From NCBI GenBank assembly GCA_900469475.1, contig UBXG01000006.1, positions 286,820 to 350,819 of the forward strand: a stretch of DNA of 64,000 nucleotides, in the 5' to 3' direction. The notes below the pieces were generated by a model, which was not told the DNA's origin, made no database searches, and worked only from the letters and a program-made list of their open reading frames with translations. Within the stretch, counting starts at the first letter, position 1, and the number at the start of each line of letters is the position of its first letter. The translations under genes and the position numbers were made by a program. Below are positions 60,979-64,000 of this stretch, one piece after another. This DNA comes from Hyphomicrobiales bacterium (lineage in GTDB: Bacteria > Pseudomonadota > Alphaproteobacteria > Rhizobiales > Rhizobiaceae).

Positions 60979-61059
60979 TCATTGCAGAAGCAGTTTACCG
61001 TTAGCCAATCGCATCGCCCTATGGCAGGGGATAGATCGTGTCGGTACGACAGACTTCAT
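60979..61059 (-). CDS. 26-aa leader ORF or truncated gene start
   Basis: ATG 61059 has a strong ribosome site (GGAGG six bases upstream) but its frame stops after 26 codons (MKSVVPTRSIPCHRAMRLAN...) nine bases before the palindromic element. It sits between the TetR-type operator and the enolase-like gene. It may be a leader peptide or the 5' remnant of a gene cut by the element. Confidence 0.35.
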   Translation of the reverse strand: MKSVVPTRSIPCHRAMRLANGKLLLQ

Positions 61060-61123
61060 GATTTTCCTCCATGCCCGATTCCCTCCAGAATCAGGAAAAG
61101 CAAATGCTTGGTCTTCCAAGCAA

Positions 61124-61141
61124 TGTAACCATATAGTTACA
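61124..61141. promoter_or_regulatory. TetR-type operator, copy 1 (downstream of tetR)
   Basis: TGTAAC-CATATA-GTTACA, perfect 6-bp arms around a 6-bp centre. The same motif occurs at 62022-62039 on the other side of the tetR gene. This copy lies in front of the enolase-like/Gfo operon. Confidence 0.7.
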
Positions 61142-61212
61142 AGATCGCGCGTTACCTCCAGCCTTGTCAATTACCTTCTGAAAATTTCTCGAAACCGCTG
61201 CACTGCACGGCG

Positions 61213-61908
61213 TTACACCCGGATCGAAGCAAGCGTGACGGCAACGATATGCTCGCCCCAGGCATTGAGCGCATCCGGCGCCGTCAGCTTGCGTGCAAAA
61301 ATCGTCGACAGCGTATGGCGGTTCGACAGATAGAAGAAACCGAGCGCCGCGATCGTGAGATAGACGGATATCGGATCGACTGCCGGCCGGAAAATGCCGA
61401 GTGCCTCCCCGCGACGCAGCACATCGGAAAGCTCGTCGATCAGATGCGAATGCATGGCCGAGATTCTATCGGAGCGCTGCAGATAATGCGCATGATGCAG
61501 GTTTTCGGTGGCAAGCAGGCTCAAAAACTCAGGATGCGCTAGGAAATGCCGCCAGGTGAACAAGGCCAGCTCCCGCATCCCCTCTTCCGGATGACGATGC
61601 GCCAGATCCAGCTGCTTTTCGGCATTGCGGATTGTTGCATAGCTCGCCTCCAGCACGGCGAGATAGAGCCCCTCCTTGTCGCCGAAATAGTGATAGAGCA
61701 TCCGCTTGTTGGTTTGAGCCCGCGCTGCGATCGCATCAACCCGGGCGCCACCGAAACCATGCGCGGCAAATTCCTCCGTCGCCGCGTCCAGGATCGTGGC
61801 ATGGGTGCGCTGCGGATTGCGTGAGGCCTTCGTTGACCGCTTGTCCATGGTCTTGCCGGCATCCGCTTGTGCTTTATTTTCAGTCTCTTGTCTCGCCCTG
61901 ACCGCCAT
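61213..61908 (-). CDS. TetR-family transcriptional regulator
   Basis: A 231-aa regulator. The helix-turn-helix is ATEEFAAHGFGGARVDAIAARAQTNKRMLYHYFGDKEGLYLAVL (about residues 43-86). The C-terminal domain, with HPEFLSLLATENLHHAHYL and AALGFFYLSNRHTLS, resembles those near rhizobial sugar operons. AAGGAG nine bases before ATG 61908 sets the start; the longer reading crosses the intergenic region. It is divergent from the binding protein at 62089 and is flanked by two copies of one palindromic operator. Confidence 0.87.
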   Translation of the reverse strand: MAVRARQETENKAQADAGKTMDKRSTKASRNPQRTHATILDAATEEFAAHGFGGARVDAIAARAQTNKRMLYHYFGDKEGLYLAVLEASYATIRNAEKQLDLAHRHPEEGMRELALFTWRHFLAHPEFLSLLATENLHHAHYLQRSDRISAMHSHLIDELSDVLRRGEALGIFRPAVDPISVYLTIAALGFFYLSNRHTLSTIFARKLTAPDALNAWGEHIVAVTLASIRV

Positions 61909-62021
61909 GGACGATCTCCTTCCGAACGGTAGCATTAGCGACGGATGCGGCCGGTTCGGGCTTGCATCGTTTTGATTGCCGCACGATTGGCGCTTGACAG
62001 CGGTCGCGTTTCTATCCAACT

Positions 62022-62039
62022 TGTAACCAAATAGTTATA
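62022..62039. promoter_or_regulatory. TetR-type operator, copy 2 (between tetR and the ABC genes)
   Basis: TGTAAC-CAAATA-GTTATA; the arms match at five of six positions, and 16 of 18 bases are identical to the copy at 61124-61141. A TTGACA lies upstream at 61994-61999. It should govern the divergent tetR and binding-protein genes. Confidence 0.7.
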
Positions 62040-62088
62040 TCATGCAAAGCAGTTCGTAAATCATCGGTTCGCTGGGGAGGAGACCAGG

Positions 62089-63372
62089 ATGACGTTGACG
62101 ATCGACCGCCGGCAGTTGCTTGCCGGAATGGCAGCCACACTTGCTTTCAGCAGTATCGGACTTTCCCGCGCCAATGCGGCAACCGCGATGCGCCTTCTTT
62201 GGTGGGGGTCGAAGGAGCGCAGCGACCGGACATTTGCAGCGGTAAAGGCCTATCAGGCCAAGAACCCGGATATCACCATCGCCGGCGAATCCTTCGGCTG
62301 GGACAGCTATTGGACGCGCCTCGCCACGCAGACCGGGGGCGGCAATGCGCCCGACCTCATCCAGATGGATTATCGCTACATCTTCGAATATGCCCGCCGC
62401 GGCGCGCTGCTCGACATGACGCCCTATTTCGGCAAGAGCTTGAAGATCGAGGATTTCGGCCCGGCCAACATCGATTCCGGCAAGGTCGACAACAAGATCT
62501 ACGGCGTCAGCCTCGGCGTGAACTCCTCGATGGTCGTCGTTAATACGGCCGCGTGGGACCAAGCCGGTGTCGAGCCGCCGCGTGACGGCATGACATGGGA
62601 ACAGCTCGGCGATGCCTGCGCCAAGGTCACGGCTGCCAAGAAGCGCCGCGGCTTTTACGGCACGGCGGACGCAAGCGGCGGCGAGCCGGCTTTCGAATGC
62701 TGGCTGCGCCAGCGCGGCAAGGCGCTCTATACGGCCGACGGCAAGCTGGCTTTCGAGGCCAAGGATGCGACAGAATGGTTCGACTTCTGGGGCCATATGC
62801 GAGAGATCGGCGCTTGCACGCCGGCCGACGTCCAGGCTCTGGACCAACAGACTCTCGAAACCGACATGCTCGTGACCAAGAAGGCAGCGGTCAGCTACGC
62901 CCATTCCAACCAGTTCGTCGCCATTCAGGGCCTGGTCAAGGAGAAGCTCGACCTGGTCGCCTATCCGAGCAACCCGGGCAGCAAGCCCGGCCAATATCTG
63001 AAGCCCTCTATGCTGATGTCGGTTTCGGCAACATCCCCGAACAAGGATGCCGCCGTCGCCTTCGTCAACTACCTGGTCGAAGACCCGGAAGGCACCAAGG
63101 CACTCGGAGTCGAGCGCGGCGTTCCGCCTTCAAAAAAGATCCGCGATCTCCTGACGCCGGATCTGGATCCCGTCAGTAAACAGGTGGTCGATTATATCGG
63201 CCGGCTGACACCACATGTCGGAGCGCTGCCACCATCCCCGCCGAACGGCGCCGGCGAGAATGCATTCCTGCTGAAGAAGATCGCCGAGGAGGTGGCCTTC
63301 GGCAAAACCAGCGCACAGGACGCTGGCACGAAGTTCACCGAACAGGCAGCAGCAAACATTACGCGAGGCTGA
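62089..63372 (+). CDS. Sugar ABC transporter substrate-binding protein, Tat-type signal
   Basis: A 427-aa family 1 solute-binding protein with a twin-arginine-like start (IDRRQLLAGMAATLAFSSIG; cut expected near ANA-AT). It is a paralog of the orphan protein at 51608 (shared WWGS, GES, WLRQRGK, SNQ, LGVERGVP). GGGAGGAG precedes the ATG. It is the first gene of an ABC operon, followed five bases later by a permease. Confidence 0.9.
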   Translation: MTLTIDRRQLLAGMAATLAFSSIGLSRANAATAMRLLWWGSKERSDRTFAAVKAYQAKNPDITIAGESFGWDSYWTRLATQTGGGNAPDLIQMDYRYIFEYARRGALLDMTPYFGKSLKIEDFGPANIDSGKVDNKIYGVSLGVNSSMVVVNTAAWDQAGVEPPRDGMTWEQLGDACAKVTAAKKRRGFYGTADASGGEPAFECWLRQRGKALYTADGKLAFEAKDATEWFDFWGHMREIGACTPADVQALDQQTLETDMLVTKKAAVSYAHSNQFVAIQGLVKEKLDLVAYPSNPGSKPGQYLKPSMLMSVSATSPNKDAAVAFVNYLVEDPEGTKALGVERGVPPSKKIRDLLTPDLDPVSKQVVDYIGRLTPHVGALPPSPPNGAGENAFLLKKIAEEVAFGKTSAQDAGTKFTEQAAANITRG

Positions 63373-63376
63373 CACC

Positions 63377-64000
63377 GTGGGTACAAACAGCAAGAGCGTT
63401 GCCGGCGGCCTGGCCGTCGGCGCGCGCGCGCCGTTGCGCGTGGAAACCGCCTATAAAGCGCCGAGCGCATTCGCGCGCAACGCACCCGGCTATCTCTTCC
63501 TTCTGCCGTGGTTCATCGGCTTCTTCGGACTGACCCTCGGCCCGGCGATCGCCTCGCTCTATCTCTCCTTCACCGATTACAATCTGCTGCAGTCGCCTAA
63601 CCTCGTCGGCATCGAGAACTACCTGCGGATCGCGACGGCCGACGACAAGTTCCTGTCGTCGATGAAGGTGACGCTGTTCTATGTCGTCTGTTCCGTGCCG
63701 CTGAAACTTGCCTTCGCGCTGCTGGTGGCGCTACTGCTCAACCGCGGCATCAAGGGCCTGCCGGTCTATCGCGCCATCTTCTACCTGCCGTCGCTGCTCG
63801 GCTCCAGCGTCGCGATTGCGGTGCTCTGGCGTCAGATCTTCGATGCCGACGGCATCGTCAATACCCTGCTTTGGTACGCCTTCGGCATCAACGGGCCGAG
63901 CTGGATCTCCAACCCCGACTATTCGCTCTATACGCTTGTGATTCTCGCCATCTGGCAGTTCGGATCGCCGATGATCATCTTCCTGGCCGGCCTCAGGCAA
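63377..64000 (+). CDS. Sugar ABC transporter permease (MalF/UgpA type), 3' end outside window
   Basis: A frame opening with GTG 63377 four bases after the binding-protein stop and still open at the window edge (208 codons). After a 35-residue cytoplasmic start, the first helix reads GYLFLLPWFIGFFGLTLGPAIAS, followed by LYLSFTDYNLL and the NYLRIAT segment typical of CUT1 permeases. Helices LFYVVCSVPLKLAFALLVALLL and AIFYLPSLLGSSVAIAVLW follow. The EAA loop lies beyond the window. Confidence 0.88.
   Translation, partial: MGTNSKSVAGGLAVGARAPLRVETAYKAPSAFARNAPGYLFLLPWFIGFFGLTLGPAIASLYLSFTDYNLLQSPNLVGIENYLRIATADDKFLSSMKVTLFYVVCSVPLKLAFALLVALLLNRGIKGLPVYRAIFYLPSLLGSSVAIAVLWRQIFDADGIVNTLLWYAFGINGPSWISNPDYSLYTLVILAIWQFGSPMIIFLAGLRQ

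Overview
The window reads as chromosome, chromid or large-plasmid DNA of a Rhizobium-group alphaproteobacterium (Rhizobiaceae). The base composition is high in G+C throughout. The support comes from gene families typical of rhizobia: a RHE_PE00001/DUF1612-type plasmid-associated protein, a glpSTPQUV-type glycerol-3-phosphate transporter, a hutF-type histidine pathway, a ThuA/MocA pair, many CUT1 sugar ABC transporters, and paired GC-rich palindromic intergenic elements of the RIME kind. No rRNA, tRNA, CRISPR array, prophage or insertion sequence was seen. Genus-level assignment is an inference.

Layout. 1-11833: two RND efflux systems, an AcrAB-like pump on + and an MdtABC-like pump with two permeases on -, separated by a FitAB toxin-antitoxin pair with a perfect 13-bp operator repeat. 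12047-18350: DUF1612/HTH protein, a copper P-type ATPase behind a textbook CueR promoter, a small DUF3592 protein, a thiolase and a VapBC pair. 18477-21184: a secreted small protein, an MFS exporter and a sulfite-oxidase-fold protein. 21266-28551: a complete hut regulon except hutG, arranged divergently as hutIHUD and hutF-hutC around a 12-bp palindromic HutC site. 28568-34728: small membrane and secreted proteins, mntH, an M23 peptidase, a TetR regulator and a DUF427 protein.

34725-42202: a sugar ABC transporter divergent from a ROK regulator, a Gfo/Idh/MocA dehydrogenase and ThuA, with back-to-back TTGACA promoters. 42463-50336: a ZntB/CorA transporter, then the six-gene glp-type ABC operon preceded by a 700-bp region with an operator but no glpR or glpD; a strong terminator ends the operon. 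50547-51407: a class C acid phosphatase behind a likely Pho box. 51608-64000: a poorly characterised sugar or uronide catabolic island with two paralogous Tat-like binding proteins, a LacI regulator, a DUF2264 protein, a hydroxyacid dehydrogenase, a Gfo/Idh enzyme, an enolase-superfamily enzyme, a TetR regulator with two matching operators, and the start of an ABC permease that runs off the end.

The observations most worth following up are these. Each of the two PIN-domain toxins carries Asn in place of one conserved catalytic acid. The two Glp ATPases each lost a different motif, and the losses fall in the same composite ATP site. Two copies of one TetR-type operator flank the tetR gene and appear to define a two-arm regulon for the uncharacterised catabolic island. 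The enolase-like gene of that island lies between two large palindromic elements.
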